From Kumtagia sp964244725 (GTDB lineage: Bacteria > Pseudomonadota > Alphaproteobacteria > Rhizobiales > Rhizobiaceae), in contig CAXTJQ010000008.1 of NCBI GenBank assembly GCA_964244725.1, forward strand, positions 121,231 to 185,230: a DNA stretch of 64,000 nt, in the 5' to 3' direction. Both the position numbers and the translations under genes were made by a program. A model generated the notes under the pieces. The model made no database searches. It saw only the letters and a list, made by a program, of their open reading frames with translations, and was not told the DNA's origin. This document shows positions 63,831 to 64,000 of this stretch, one piece after another. Positions within the stretch are counted from its first letter, which is position 1, and each line of letters opens with the position of its first letter.

Positions 63831-64000
63831 TCAGCTCACGACGAAATCGGCATTGGTCAAGGCCAGGTTGATGCCGACCACCGCGAACTTGATCGCGCCG
63901 ACGCCGCCCGCCAGATTGCCGTCCGCATCATAATACAGGGCGCCGCTGTCGGTGTCGTAGACGATGCGGTCGCTGGCGTCATGGGCTGTGCCAGCCGTGC
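63831..64000 (-). CDS. 3' end of a second RTX paralogue (partial)
   Basis: On the minus strand the last 56 codons of a gene reading in from beyond the window: AHDASDRIVYDTDSGALYYD, then ADGNLAGGVGAIKFAVVGIN and LALTNADFVVS, then TGA. This is nearly identical to the tail of the 943-residue RTX gene, so the two are tandem paralogues on the same strand. The rest of the gene lies outside the window. Confidence 0.9.
   Translation of the reverse strand, partial: TAGTAHDASDRIVYDTDSGALYYDADGNLAGGVGAIKFAVVGINLALTNADFVVS

Overview
The window is a GC-rich stretch of chromosome from an alphaproteobacterium, most likely of the order Hyphomicrobiales (Rhizobiales). The main evidence is gene order. The block greA - lpsB-like glycosyltransferase - second glycosyltransferase - lrp - trxB - lsrB/vtlR matches the rhizobial LPS-core/redox locus. 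Downstream of the LysR gene lies an sRNA with the architecture of the rhizobial AbcR family. The pair dnaG-rpoD, the carA and carB genes lying apart, the extensin-like and neutral zinc-metallopeptidase proteins and the palindromic intergenic repeats fit the same group. I cannot name the genus.

Layout. Bases 1-2.3 kb: secreted extensin-like protein, a DUF3775 protein and a secreted TPR protein. 2.4-7.7 kb: the core locus (greA, two LPS glycosyltransferases, lrp, trxB, lsrB) ending in the predicted sRNA and its terminator. 7.7-12.7 kb: sparse region with a small RHH protein, an MHS-family transporter with an unusual periplasmic insertion, a PAAR-toxin/immunity pair and a cupin. 12.7-21.2 kb: aspartate aminotransferase, two overlapping EAL-type genes, a truncated cold-shock gene, ogt, a lytic transglycosylase lipoprotein, an HlyU-family protein, a YjbQ-family protein and a large orphan membrane protein. 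21.2-25.5 kb: rpoD and dnaG. 25.5-30.7 kb: an orphan BrnA antitoxin beside a decayed brnT, an RcnB-like protein, a deletion remnant of a Na/Pi cotransporter, an MFS exporter, a trans-sulfuration PLP enzyme and a papain-like-fold protein of effector type.

30.7-53.4 kb: YqeY-domain protein and carA divergent from one another, then about 17 kb of varied genes before carB. These are a TadG-like VWA protein, a zinc metallopeptidase, a CHASE-PAS-GGDEF-EAL protein, a caspase-TPR protein followed by an SH3-like secreted protein, a DHFR-fold protein, a lipoprotein, a TonB-like DUF930 protein, a frameshifted MmeI-type restriction-modification enzyme carrying two in-frame palindromic elements, and a DUF1186/SEC-C protein. 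53.4-60.5 kb: a HicAB pair with a shortened HicA, a DUF2945 pair, an SDR, a UPF0114 membrane protein, an OmpA-family protein, a YcgN-type cysteine-cluster protein, a secreted acidic protein and a SIMPL-domain protein. 60.5-64 kb: tRNA-Ile(CAU), a vestigial RTX tail, a 943-residue glycine-rich RTX protein and the 3' end of a second RTX paralogue running off the window.

Genes that probably work together: the LPS/redox block with LsrB controlling LPS, redox and sRNA genes; carA and carB (carbamoyl phosphate); dnaG and rpoD; the two overlapping EAL genes; the caspase and SH3 proteins; and the toxin/antitoxin or immunity pairs. Several accessory loci are visibly decaying (brnT, hicA, the Na/Pi transporter, the cold-shock gene, the restriction enzyme, an RTX tail). 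This suggests a region of past gain and ongoing loss between core genes. All functional calls rest on motif recognition by eye; no database search was run.
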